Positions 17,060 through 25,296 of a stretch of 29,700 bases of DNA are shown piece after piece; the first letter of the stretch is position 1, and each line of letters opens with the position of its first letter. Under the pieces are notes generated by a model, which saw only the letters and a program-made list of their open reading frames with translations, was not told the origin of the DNA and searched no databases. This DNA comes from JAQXDR01 sp038138625 (lineage in GTDB: Bacteria; Pseudomonadota; Alphaproteobacteria; Rhodobacterales; Rhodobacteraceae). The DNA lies in the NCBI GenBank assembly GCA_038138625.1, contig JAYQEA010000039.1:1-29700 (forward strand), given 5' to 3'. The position numbers and the translations under genes were made by a program.

Positions 17060-17561
17060 CGCCATGCCTTCCTAGGCATTGAATCAGTGGCTTACGATCC
17101 ATTCAATGAAAATCTGAAGTACAAGTACAACATATTGTGGCTGGAGTTTTTCACCAATATCGGATTTTTCGACCCACAAGCGGGGCGCTTAACAGGATCG
17201 TTTATCTATACAATGAGGAAATGGACATTTTCGCCTCAGGCGGTGTTACATCTGACTGGTGTAATGACGTTCTCAATTCAAGAGCTAGACCGACATGACT
17301 GGAGATCGCTTCATCCATCGCAAACTTAAGACATTTGAAGGATGCCGTTCCTGTTTGGTTGCAATTTTACAGTAACTTTTGGCTCGGAGACGGCATTCGG
17401 GATATCGTTGCGAAGCGGCTCACGGCAATCTGAAATGCGATGATACGGCACGTGTATATGGCAACTTGTTTAGCGGTTCATCAGGCCCAGTAAAGTTGGA
17501 GGTGACTAGCGGTACAATTTTTGTGCCTCTCCTTTGGACATGCGTCGCGACGTCCTTAAGG
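17060..17561. other. Intergenic stretch with no recognised gene
   Basis: Between the IS1182 remnant and the operator of the nucleoside operon I see no supported gene. A plus-strand frame that enters from 16913 and runs to 17329 is antisense to the transposase remnant over its first third. It has no ribosome binding site, so it is not called. Confidence 0.5.
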
Positions 17562-17583
17562 TGATTAATCGTTTAATTAATCA
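17562..17583. promoter_or_regulatory. LacI-type operator of the nucleoside operon
   Basis: Perfect 8-bp arms TGATTAAT and ATTAATCA are separated by CGTTTA. The 22-bp inverted repeat lies 50 bases upstream of the lacI start and directly against a possible -35 box. It is the only strong palindrome in the leader, so it is the likely binding site of the adjacent LacI protein. Confidence 0.65.
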
Positions 17584-17614
17584 TTGACTCACGCGCAGCA
17601 CTCCTGACTATTCA
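17584..17614 (+). promoter_or_regulatory. Possible promoter of the nucleoside operon
   Basis: TTGACT (17584-17589) overlaps the edge of the operator and is followed after 17 bases by ACTATT as a candidate -10. The match is moderate; the placement right beside the operator is the main support. Confidence 0.4.
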
Positions 17615-17633
17615 TTACACCAGAGGTGTTGTT

Positions 17634-18608
17634 TTGGCCAATCTGAAGAAAATCGCTGCAGACGTTGGCGTTTCCACTGCGACCGTATCCAACGCGCTAT
17701 CCGGCAAGGGGCGGGTCTCACAGGAAGTTGTCGACCTTATCAAAGCACGTGCTGAAGAACTGGGGTACCGCCCCAGCAGTGCAGCAAGAGCTTTGAAAAC
17801 CGGCCAGTCGGGCATTCTGGGCTTGGTGATGCCAGATTTGACGAACCCATTGTTCCCACGCATTGCGCAAATGCTCTCAATCGCAGCCGACAAAAAACAA
17901 CTGGGTATTTTGATTGCCGATTCCAGAGGCAGTGCCGCTGAACAAAGTGAGGCGCAGCGGCGTCTTCTTGATCGGGGGGTCGACGGATTGATTGTTGTTC
18001 CGCAAAGGGGAACGGTGCCGGACACCACAGCTGTTCCAACAGTGGTGATCAATACAGCCGCAGACCCGCTAAATTCCGTTTCCGCAGACCATGTTGGCGG
18101 CGGTGCTCTGGTCGCACGGCACATCCGCGATATTGGCCATCGATCCGTTGTCCTGCTGGGGGGCGATCCGGTATCTGACGTCCAACAGGACCGCATCAGG
18201 GGCATGGTCAAAGCCTTCGGCAGTAATGTCACCCATTGGACGTTTTGGGGCGAAGAAGGTGTATGCGAGACTGCAGAAAAGGCGCATGGCGGTGCAACGG
18301 CCATTCTGACAACCTCTGACCTTTTGGCGCTACGTGTACGCAGCGAATTGATGATGGCGCAACTAAAAGTGCCACATGATGTCAGCCTGACAGGCTTTGA
18401 CGACATGTCCTTTGCGCCAATCATGCACCCAGCCCTTACAACGGTGGCGCAAGATGTCGAAGGGATCGCGACGCGCGCGGTCGACATAATCTCAGACAAA
18501 ATCCAAGGAAAGACACATCCGCTTGAAGGCGAAACAGTCCCGATGCGGCTCGTCATTCGCCAATCTACATGTATCGCTGCACAACCAACAAGGAGATCTG
18601 CAAAATGA
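17634..18608 (+). CDS. LacI-family transcriptional regulator of the nucleoside operon
   Basis: The 324-aa repressor has an N-terminal LacI DNA-binding domain (LKKIAADVGVSTATVSNALS, hinge near SSAARALKTGQSG). Its effector domain includes ILGLVMPDLTNPLFPRIAQM, RGVDGLIVVPQRG and VSLTGFDDMSFAPIMHPALT. Translation appears to start at TTG 17634-17636, with AGAGG upstream; no ATG or GTG is available near the N-terminal helix. It is the first gene of the plus-strand operon and overlaps the binding-protein gene by ATGA. The effector is probably a purine nucleoside or base, by gene context. Confidence 0.9.
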   Translation: MANLKKIAADVGVSTATVSNALSGKGRVSQEVVDLIKARAEELGYRPSSAARALKTGQSGILGLVMPDLTNPLFPRIAQMLSIAADKKQLGILIADSRGSAAEQSEAQRRLLDRGVDGLIVVPQRGTVPDTTAVPTVVINTAADPLNSVSADHVGGGALVARHIRDIGHRSVVLLGGDPVSDVQQDRIRGMVKAFGSNVTHWTFWGEEGVCETAEKAHGGATAILTTSDLLALRVRSELMMAQLKVPHDVSLTGFDDMSFAPIMHPALTTVAQDVEGIATRAVDIISDKIQGKTHPLEGETVPMRLVIRQSTCIAAQPTRRSAK

Positions 18609-19624
18609 AAAAACAACTATCCCTGCTCGCGCTGGGCGCTGTGCTCGCAACATCGCCGGCTTTTGCACAAGAGAAGCTGACTATTTCGGTCTATTCGTTT
18701 GCGCAAGACGCTTATAAAAAGGCACTCTATGATCCGTTTGAGGAAATCTGCGACTGCGAACTGGTGATCGAGACTGGTAACAGCATCGAGCGCATGGCAA
18801 AGATTGAAGCCAACGCCGATGATCCGGTAATAGATCTCGCGGTGATCTCCTCTCACGACGCACTAAGCCTCGCCCAGAAGGGCCTTTTGCAGCCAATTGA
18901 TACTTCCAAGATATCGAGCTTTGATCAGCTTTACCCCGCCGCGCAGGATCCGATTGGTGGAAATATGGCTGTTGGCTACACCTTCTATGCCAGCTCTATC
19001 GTTTACCGCGAAGATCTTGTTAGCATCGAAAGCTGGGCCGACCTTTTGGGCGATGATCTAAAAGGAAACGTCGCTTTACCGAACATTACCGGCACGCAAG
19101 GTCCGCTCACGCTGATGATGCTGGACAAGGCCGCTGGAGGCAATGCGAGTGATTTCACCGGTACCATTTCTGCCATCGGAGCAAGTGCAGATGATATCGT
19201 CACCTTCTACTCTCGCTCGTCAGAACTGGCCCAATTGATGAATCAGGAAGAGGTCATTGCCGCCCCTGTCGGCCGGTTCGCGTGGAGCCGATTCAAAAGC
19301 TCTCCGCTGCCTTTTGCCTGGGCCAATCCAATCGAAGGTCAAGCAGGCGGTATGAATGTCATGCTCATGACCAAGGGCAACGGAAACGAGGAGCTGGCGT
19401 ACAAGTTGATGGACTATTGGCTGTCGACCGAGGTTCAGACACGTATCGCTGAAGCACTGATCGACAGCCCGGCCAATACAGAGGTGGTTGTCAGCGACGA
19501 AGTGGCCGAGAACCTGACCTATGGGGCTGAGCTGATCAATTCTCTCAATATCCTTGCACCTGCAGCGATCATCGCCAACCGCGACAACTGGGTTGAGCAG
19601 TGGAATACGGAAGTCATCCAATAA
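18605..19624 (+). CDS. ABC transporter substrate-binding protein, PotD-like
   Basis: The 339-aa periplasmic protein has a clear Sec signal peptide (MKKQLSLLALGAVLATSPAF, cleaved after AFA-Q). The fold pattern is that of the polyamine/iron/thiamine-type binding proteins: LTISVYSFAQDAYKKALYDP, then SIERMAKIEAN, PVIDLAVISSHDALSLAQKG, and VYREDLVSIESWADLL. The ATG at 18605 overlaps the regulator stop (ATGA) with AAGGAG nine bases upstream; the frame is open 12 codons earlier but those lie inside the regulator. The family normally binds polyamines, Fe(III), thiamine or similar. Here the operon ends in purine-salvage enzymes, so a purine nucleoside is the inferred ligand. Confidence 0.88.
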   Translation: MKKQLSLLALGAVLATSPAFAQEKLTISVYSFAQDAYKKALYDPFEEICDCELVIETGNSIERMAKIEANADDPVIDLAVISSHDALSLAQKGLLQPIDTSKISSFDQLYPAAQDPIGGNMAVGYTFYASSIVYREDLVSIESWADLLGDDLKGNVALPNITGTQGPLTLMMLDKAAGGNASDFTGTISAIGASADDIVTFYSRSSELAQLMNQEEVIAAPVGRFAWSRFKSSPLPFAWANPIEGQAGGMNVMLMTKGNGNEELAYKLMDYWLSTEVQTRIAEALIDSPANTEVVVSDEVAENLTYGAELINSLNILAPAAIIANRDNWVEQWNTEVIQ

Positions 19625-19632
19625 GGCGTCAT

Positions 19633-19655
19633 GGGTGGCTCGAACGGGGCCACCC
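19633..19655 (+). terminator. Terminator-like hairpin (attenuator) after binding-protein gene
   Basis: A 7-bp perfect stem (19633-19639 GGGTGGC with 19649-19655 GCCACCC) with a 9-base loop is followed by TTCTTTTCT. It lies eight bases past the binding-protein stop and before the permease gene. It probably causes partial termination, so the binding protein is made in excess. Confidence 0.7.
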
Positions 19656-19678
19656 TTCTTTTCTAGCGGATTTTCAAC

Positions 19679-20500
19679 ATGTTTCTGAACAGGAGTGAAG
19701 GACTGGCGCTCGCGCTTCCGGCCGCGCTGTTCACCTTTTTGGTGTTCCTGGTGCCGGTCGGCATTCTCCTGTCGGTTGCCTTTCAGGTGGACGGTCAATG
19801 GAGCTTTCAGGGCTATGTCGACTTTTTTGCAAAGCCTCTGAACCAGAGGGTTTTTCTGCGCACACTTAAGCTTGGAATTCTGGTTGTTGGGACAGCGGCT
19901 GTCATCGGCTACGCTGCCGCATTCTGTATTGTCAGTCTACCCGCATCTTCCCGAGGCCGTATTTTCGGTCTGGTTGTGCTGCCTCTCATGATTTCACCGG
20001 TTGCCAGAACCTATGCCTGGATCGTGATTTTGGGACGTACTGGCATCGTCAATGACACGCTCGTAGGCCTTGGTCTGACCGATACGCCTGTGCGTATCCT
20101 GTTTACCGAAACCGCGGTCTTTATCGGTCTTCTGCAGCTCTTTCTGCCGCTCATGATTATCTCGCTGGTTTCTGCGATGGAAAATATCCCCAAGGACGTC
20201 ATTCCCGCGGCCCGTGTACTGGGGGCAAGCTGGTTGCAAGTGTTCTTAAGGATCATTCTGCCCTTGACCAAAGAGGGTCTGGTGATTGGTGGCACGCTGG
20301 TCTTCACCGGGGCACTTACAGCCTATATCACACCCGCTATCCTGGGCGGATCCAAGGTTCTGATGCTCGAAACTCTTCTGTATCAGCGGGTGAATATTTC
20401 GAATGATTTTGTCTCGGCCAGCGTGATTGCGATGATCCTGATCGTCATGTCTTTTTCGGCCAATCTTTTGCTGAAGCGTATTGCTTCGGTACGGAGGTAG
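19679..20500 (+). CDS. ABC transporter permease, PotB-like
   Basis: The 273-aa inner-membrane protein has about six hydrophobic segments and the binding-protein-dependent transport signature NIPKDVIPAARVLGASWLQVFLRIILPL. It matches the PotB/CysU-like group of first permeases in polyamine-type systems, including the early LFTFLVFLVPVGILLSVAF helix and LVVLPLMISPVARTYAWIVI. The start at 19679 has no strong ribosome binding site. It is separated from the next permease by three bases. Confidence 0.9.
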   Translation: MFLNRSEGLALALPAALFTFLVFLVPVGILLSVAFQVDGQWSFQGYVDFFAKPLNQRVFLRTLKLGILVVGTAAVIGYAAAFCIVSLPASSRGRIFGLVVLPLMISPVARTYAWIVILGRTGIVNDTLVGLGLTDTPVRILFTETAVFIGLLQLFLPLMIISLVSAMENIPKDVIPAARVLGASWLQVFLRIILPLTKEGLVIGGTLVFTGALTAYITPAILGGSKVLMLETLLYQRVNISNDFVSASVIAMILIVMSFSANLLLKRIASVRR

Positions 20501-20503
20501 CGC

Positions 20504-21280
20504 ATGTCACGCCTTGCCATCTGGATCATCCTTGCCTTGACACTGACCTTCCTGATCGGGCCGTTTTTGATCGTCATTCTGGCAGGCGCCTCGGCGGGCG
20601 AGTCTCTGGCCTTTCCTCCGCAGGGCCTGTCTTTGAAATGGTATGCCAAGGTTTTCACTGTTGAGAGCTTCCGCGCCAGTTTCGCATTATCTATGTTCCT
20701 AGCCATCTTTGGAACGAGTGCCGCACTTGTGTTGGGCATTCCTGCGGCCTATGCGCTGCACCGCTATGATCTACCCGGTGCCGAAACCATTCGCACTATC
20801 GTGGCCGCGCCGATCATTGTACCGGGGATAATCGTGGGGCTGGCGCTGCTGCGCTATTTTGTGATCCCACTCGACATAACGATCATGCTGGCACTGTTCG
20901 TCACCCATACGGCGCTCGTGATGCCTTATGCGGTGCGGGTTGTGTCCTCCAGCTTGAACAACCTGCGCGCGGACATGGAGGAAGCCGCCGTCATCCTGGG
21001 CTGCACCCGCTTGCAAGCCTTTGCCAAAGTTGTTCTGCCGAACATTCGCGGTGGCATTCTGGCAGCCTTCATTTTGGGATTTGTTGCCAGCTTCAACGAA
21101 GTGCCGGCATCGCTGTTCCTGTCGGGTCCGGGTGTACGCACATTGCCCATCGACATGCTGTCCTACATGGAAATCACTTTCGATCCATCGGTCGCTGCGC
21201 TGTCTGCGCTTCTGGCTTTCATGTCTATTGCCATCGTCTTCATCGCTGAACGGCTTTTGGGGTTCTCTCGCTATGTCTGA
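20504..21280 (+). CDS. ABC transporter permease, PotC-like
   Basis: The 258-aa inner-membrane partner permease carries the EAA loop MEEAAVILGCTRLQAFAKVVLPN and the PotC-type sequence ALHRYDLPGAETIRTIVAAP, IIVPGIIVGLALLRYF. GGAGG lies seven bases before the ATG. The end overlaps the ATPase gene by eight bases. It pairs with the PotB-like subunit to make the membrane channel. Confidence 0.9.
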   Translation: MSRLAIWIILALTLTFLIGPFLIVILAGASAGESLAFPPQGLSLKWYAKVFTVESFRASFALSMFLAIFGTSAALVLGIPAAYALHRYDLPGAETIRTIVAAPIIVPGIIVGLALLRYFVIPLDITIMLALFVTHTALVMPYAVRVVSSSLNNLRADMEEAAVILGCTRLQAFAKVVLPNIRGGILAAFILGFVASFNEVPASLFLSGPGVRTLPIDMLSYMEITFDPSVAALSALLAFMSIAIVFIAERLLGFSRYV

Positions 21281-22286
21281 TGCTTTCGTATCACTGGAAA
21301 ATGTCACATTGTCTTATGGGCAAACCGTGGCTGTGCCCAACCTCAACCTCGACATCCGCAAGGGCGAGCTGCTTGCACTACTCGGTCCATCGGGCTGCGG
21401 CAAAACCACAAGCATGCGCGCTATCGCGGGGCTTTTGAATCCCACGGGCGGGCGCATTCTGATCGATGGCGTGGACGTGACACGCATGCCCGCGAATAAA
21501 CGCGGAATTGGGCTGGTTTTTCAGTCCTATGCGCTATTCCCACACCTGAGCGCTTTCGAAAACATAGCCTTTGGGCTGCGCCTGAAACGCCTGCCTGATG
21601 CGGAGGTTCGCGCCAAGACAGAGGCCGGCATGACAACTGTGGGTCTGACAGGCTTCGAGACACGCAAACCCGGCGAAATGTCTGGTGGACAGCAGCAACG
21701 GGTTGCTCTTGCCCGTTCGCTGGTAATGGAGCCAAAGGTCCTGCTGCTGGACGAGCCGCTGTCAAACCTTGATGCCCGGCTCAGGCTTGAGATGCGCCAT
21801 GAACTGCAGCGGGTCCAGAAAGAAACCGGGGTTACGATGGTCTTTGTCACCCACGATCAGTCCGAGGCCCTGGCCTTGGCGGACCGGATCGTTTTGATGA
21901 ACAACGGTGTCATTGAGCAACTGGGCACAGCATCAGAACTTTATGCTCAACCCCAGACGACCTTCGCGGCCGATTTCATGGGGTTTGAAAACATCTTTCG
22001 TGCGGAAGGTGCCGAACTGGTAACGGATCAAGGTCGGTTGCCTCTTGAATTTGCCGCACCGGCACCTTTTCTTGCGTGGCGCCCAAGTGGTGTTACCGTC
22101 GGAGAGGGGGGGCACGCGGGCCGCGTTCTATCCATTAGTTTCGCCGGAGAGCACTGGGAATATGTGATCGATTGTGCTTTGGGACAGATCAAGGCGGATG
22201 CATCTTTTGGACCGCCCGAGGTCGCCATCGGTCAAACCATCGCCTTTGATCTGCCGCAGTCGACTGCAAGACCATTGGCTGCATGA
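21273..22286 (+). CDS. ABC transporter ATP-binding protein, PotA-like
   Basis: The 337-aa cytoplasmic ATPase has Walker A GPSGCGKTT, VFQSYALFPHLSAFENIAFG at the Q-loop, the signature MSGGQQQRVALARSL, Walker B LLLDEPLSNLDARLR and the switch His in FVTHDQSEALALADR. The C-terminal TOBE-like part is present but short. The ATG at 21273-21275, just before the permease stop, is the correct start; the same frame is open upstream inside the permease gene but has unlikely protein. It overlaps the nucleoside hydrolase by ATGA. Confidence 0.93.
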   Translation: MSDAFVSLENVTLSYGQTVAVPNLNLDIRKGELLALLGPSGCGKTTSMRAIAGLLNPTGGRILIDGVDVTRMPANKRGIGLVFQSYALFPHLSAFENIAFGLRLKRLPDAEVRAKTEAGMTTVGLTGFETRKPGEMSGGQQQRVALARSLVMEPKVLLLDEPLSNLDARLRLEMRHELQRVQKETGVTMVFVTHDQSEALALADRIVLMNNGVIEQLGTASELYAQPQTTFAADFMGFENIFRAEGAELVTDQGRLPLEFAAPAPFLAWRPSGVTVGEGGHAGRVLSISFAGEHWEYVIDCALGQIKADASFGPPEVAIGQTIAFDLPQSTARPLAA

Positions 22287-23194
22287 AAACGTTGTGGGTC
22301 GATACCGATTTTGGGTTTGATGACCTTTGGGCGCTGTTGTTGCTGCGAGCATTTGGGTGTGAGGTGGCCGGAGTGTCGCTGGTGGCTGGGAATGCACCTC
22401 TCGCGCAGGTTGCGCGGAATGCTGTGGCTGCAAAAGCGGCCTATGGTTTTCTTTGGCGCATCTGGCAGGGGGCGTCCCGCCCGCTGTTGCGCAATCCAGA
22501 AACCGCTGAGCGCATCCTAGGCCCCACCGGCGTGCGCAGCCGAGGTAGGCAGCTGCATGCAGCGGGATGCGATATGCCTGCTATTGGCGCGATCGACGCA
22601 ATGCGGGCATGGCTTCAATCAACCCCCGAGACATCTCATGAGATACTTGCCCTTGGTCCATTAACCAATATTGCGAAGCTACTCGAGGTCTGCCCCGATG
22701 CGCAAAATCGCGTCCGTCGCCTTGTCTGGATGGGCGGAAGTGCGGGCGTGGGAAATCATACGCCGTACGCTGAATTCAACGCAGTGGCTGATGCCGAGGC
22801 ATTGGCGGTTGTGGTTGCGTCGGGTATCGCGATGGATATTGTTGACCTAACGTTCTGCCGAACCGTCACATTTGGCCCGGAAGACATGCCGCAGACCGAT
22901 GCATTGACGTCGGATTTGCTTGGCGGCTATCTGGACATTGCACTGGACAGGGGACGCCCCTGCATGGCGATCTACGACCCTCTGGCAGCGCTCGCTGTCA
23001 CGCAACCAGAGACAATTTTGTTTGAGCCTTGCCGACTGATTGTAGATATTGGTGAGAGTGAGACTTACGGCGCCACGGCAATGATCCCGGACCCCACATC
23101 GAACATTCGGCGTTCTGTCTCTGGCGACGTGGGCTTGGCCCAGATTTGCCTTAACATACTGGAAAGAAGGGCCGTCCATGCCGAGGGAATCTGA
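22283..23194 (+). CDS. Nucleoside hydrolase (inosine-uridine preferring type)
   Basis: The 303-aa cytoplasmic enzyme cleaves the N-glycosidic bond of ribonucleosides to give a base and ribose. The family Ca2+/ribose-binding motif is seen as DTDFGFDDLWAL at residues 7-18, followed by VAGNAPLAQVARNA, the LGPLTNIAKL block and WMGGSAGVGNHTPYAEFN, then AVADAEALAVV. These match the IunH/URH fold; the usual third Asp pair is DTDxGxDD here. No signal peptide is present, so the substrate must be imported. Its overlaps with the ATPase upstream (ATGA) and adenine deaminase downstream (17 bases) tie it to the transporter. Confidence 0.9.
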   Translation: MKTLWVDTDFGFDDLWALLLLRAFGCEVAGVSLVAGNAPLAQVARNAVAAKAAYGFLWRIWQGASRPLLRNPETAERILGPTGVRSRGRQLHAAGCDMPAIGAIDAMRAWLQSTPETSHEILALGPLTNIAKLLEVCPDAQNRVRRLVWMGGSAGVGNHTPYAEFNAVADAEALAVVVASGIAMDIVDLTFCRTVTFGPEDMPQTDALTSDLLGGYLDIALDRGRPCMAIYDPLAALAVTQPETILFEPCRLIVDIGESETYGATAMIPDPTSNIRRSVSGDVGLAQICLNILERRAVHAEGI

Positions 23195-24941
23195 TCTGAA
23201 CGCACCCGAATTACGTGCCCGCGCTATAAAAGCAGCGCAAGGTCTCGCGCCGTTCGATCTTCTGATAACGGGTGGTCACGTGCTGGATATGGTGACGGGC
23301 GCGACACGAAAGGCTGACGTTGGCATCGTCGGAGGACTGATAGCCAGCGTGCATGCGTCTGATCCGTCAAGAGAAGCCGCCCAACGGCTAGATGCACGGG
23401 GCTGCCATATCGTGCCCGGCCTGATTGATACGCACATGCACGTGGAAAGTTCGATGGTCACGCCAGCGGTTTACGCAGAGGCTGTTGTCCCACGCGGTGT
23501 CACGACGGCTGTCTGGGATCCGCACGAGTTTGCCAATGCATGCGGCGTTCCGGGGGTCGATTTTGCCATTGAGGCGGGCCGCAATTTGCCGCTGCGATTT
23601 CTGACCCTGGCGCCAACATGCGTGCCTTCGGCGCCAGGTTTTGAGACCAGTGGAGCGGACTTTGGCCCCGAGGTTCTGACCGATCTTCTGGCCAGAGACG
23701 AGATCTTTGGTTCGGCAGAACTCATGACGATGGAGCCCTTGCTGAAAGGTGATCCAAGGGTCATGGGCATCGTCAACGCTGGACTGGCCAGCGGCAAGCG
23801 GGTTTGCGGCCACGCGCGCGGGCTCAAGGATGGAGCACTGGCTGCCTATGCGGCGGCGGGTGTTGAAACAGATCATGAACTGACCTCTGGCGCAGACCTT
23901 ATGGCGCGCCTCGAGATGGGGATGACCGTTGAACTGCGCGGCTCTCATGATCACCTTTTGCCAGAGTTCGCGGAAACCCTTCTACAGATCGGCCACCTTC
24001 CTCAGACCCTCACTTTATGTACAGACGACGTCTTTCCCGACGATCTTTTACAATCTGGCGGGCTGGATCACGTCGTGCGGCGCATGATTGAATGTGGGTT
24101 GCCCATCAATTGGGCCTACAGGGCCGCGACGCTGAATGCGGCCAGTCGGATTGGGCGACCGGATCTTGGACTTGTTGCGCCGGGACGACGGGCGGATATT
24201 GTAATTCTCAATGATTTGCATGACGTTACAGCCAAAGCAGTCGTGGTCGATGGCGCGCTGGTTGCAGAAGGTAAATCTTTGATAGAGCCAGCGCCCGGCG
24301 CGGCTGCCACTGCGCTTAAGTCATGTGTTAAACTGGCGGAACTCACGCCGGATGATTTTGAGATCCCGTGCGATACAGCCGCAAGTCGCATTGCGACTCT
24401 GTCCAAACCTCGCTTTCCGGAATGGGGCGAGAGAATCGTGCCATCGGCCAATGGTCGGCTGGTGTTGCCAAATGATATGATCCGAATGACCGTGATTAAC
24501 CGTTACGGGAAAAACACGCCGCCCCGCGTGGCGTTTCTTGAAAACTGGGGCACGTGGCGTGGTGCCTTTGCAACGACTGTTTCACATGATAGCCATAACC
24601 TGACTGTCTTTGGTATTTGCCCCGACGACATGGCACTTGCGGCAAATACCGTCCGTCAAAATGATGGTGGGATGGCCGTCGTATCGGACGGCAGGGTTGA
24701 CGCGCACATATGCCTGCCGTTGGCTGGGCTTGTGAGCGAAGCAACTTTGAATGATGTCGCGCGCGACTTTTCAGAAATACGTAAAGCGCTGGATCGTTTG
24801 GTTGACTGGAACCCCCCCTTCTTGGTCCCCAAAGCTCTTTACGGTGCCTCTTTGGTCTGTAACGCAGGACCAAGGTTAAGTGACGTCGGACTTGTTGAAG
24901 TGTTTGCGGGTTTGATCCTTGCCGATCCAATCCAAAGGTAA
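23178..24941 (+). CDS. ade: Adenine deaminase
   Basis: The 587-aa enzyme converts adenine to hypoxanthine and ammonia, and its length equals that of typical bacterial Ade proteins. It has the amidohydrolase metal motif GLIDTHMHVESSMVTP, then WDPHEFANACG, ELMTMEPLLKGDPRVMGIVN, GHARGLKDGALAAY and CTDDVFPDDL. The Ade-specific C-terminal domain includes NRYGKNTPPRVAFLENWG, then FATTVSHDSHNLTVFGIC and NDGGMAVV. GAAGGG precedes the ATG. As last gene of the operon it acts on adenine released from adenosine (or a modified adenine nucleoside) by the nucleoside hydrolase. No clear terminator follows. Confidence 0.93.
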   Translation: MPRESDLNAPELRARAIKAAQGLAPFDLLITGGHVLDMVTGATRKADVGIVGGLIASVHASDPSREAAQRLDARGCHIVPGLIDTHMHVESSMVTPAVYAEAVVPRGVTTAVWDPHEFANACGVPGVDFAIEAGRNLPLRFLTLAPTCVPSAPGFETSGADFGPEVLTDLLARDEIFGSAELMTMEPLLKGDPRVMGIVNAGLASGKRVCGHARGLKDGALAAYAAAGVETDHELTSGADLMARLEMGMTVELRGSHDHLLPEFAETLLQIGHLPQTLTLCTDDVFPDDLLQSGGLDHVVRRMIECGLPINWAYRAATLNAASRIGRPDLGLVAPGRRADIVILNDLHDVTAKAVVVDGALVAEGKSLIEPAPGAAATALKSCVKLAELTPDDFEIPCDTAASRIATLSKPRFPEWGERIVPSANGRLVLPNDMIRMTVINRYGKNTPPRVAFLENWGTWRGAFATTVSHDSHNLTVFGICPDDMALAANTVRQNDGGMAVVSDGRVDAHICLPLAGLVSEATLNDVARDFSEIRKALDRLVDWNPPFLVPKALYGASLVCNAGPRLSDVGLVEVFAGLILADPIQR

Positions 24942-25296
24942 GGCAGACGCGGCCGAGTTACACTCCGCAGCCAGATTTCCATTAATTGAGAAAACTGCCG
25001 CTGCAGAAATCTTACCTTCTAATTTGGGGGGATGTGCACGCGGCATCGCGCTACTTTGGCGATATATTGCTAATCTGCTAGGGATCGAGTCGTTGTAATG
25101 AAACGCAGGGAAAGTATATCTACGATCGTGCTACGCAACTGTCTCGCCTACAACGAATGACTATGCTTTGGCGCCCAAGCTCACTGTTTGCTCGGCGAAA
25201 ATGTGCGAAACGGACGCCCTACCGACTGGCTCTGCGCTTTGTATTAACATTCGCATCAAGCCAAAATCGACATGAAGGCGCTCGGTCAGGACCGAC
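24942..25296. other. Intergenic region between convergent genes
   Basis: No supported gene or terminator is seen. A minus-strand frame ending at TAG 25161-25163 and running back towards the GntR stop codon is protein-like for about 43 codons (VLTERLHVDFGLMRMLIQSA and on). It has no usable start and could be the remnant of a gene once cotranscribed with the regulator. Confidence 0.35.

Noticed and set aside
16913..17329. Plus-strand open frame of 138 codons
   Set aside because: Its first third is antisense to the recognisable IS1182 transposase remnant, and no ribosome binding site precedes it.
17344..17398. ATGCCGT/ACGGCAT inverted repeat separated by about 40 bases
   Set aside because: Short arms with a long spacer; expected by chance and with no relation to a known element end.
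17615..18616. Long minus-strand open frame of 333 codons
   Set aside because: It is exactly antisense to the well-supported LacI regulator and its Ser/Arg/Thr-rich product shows no domain.
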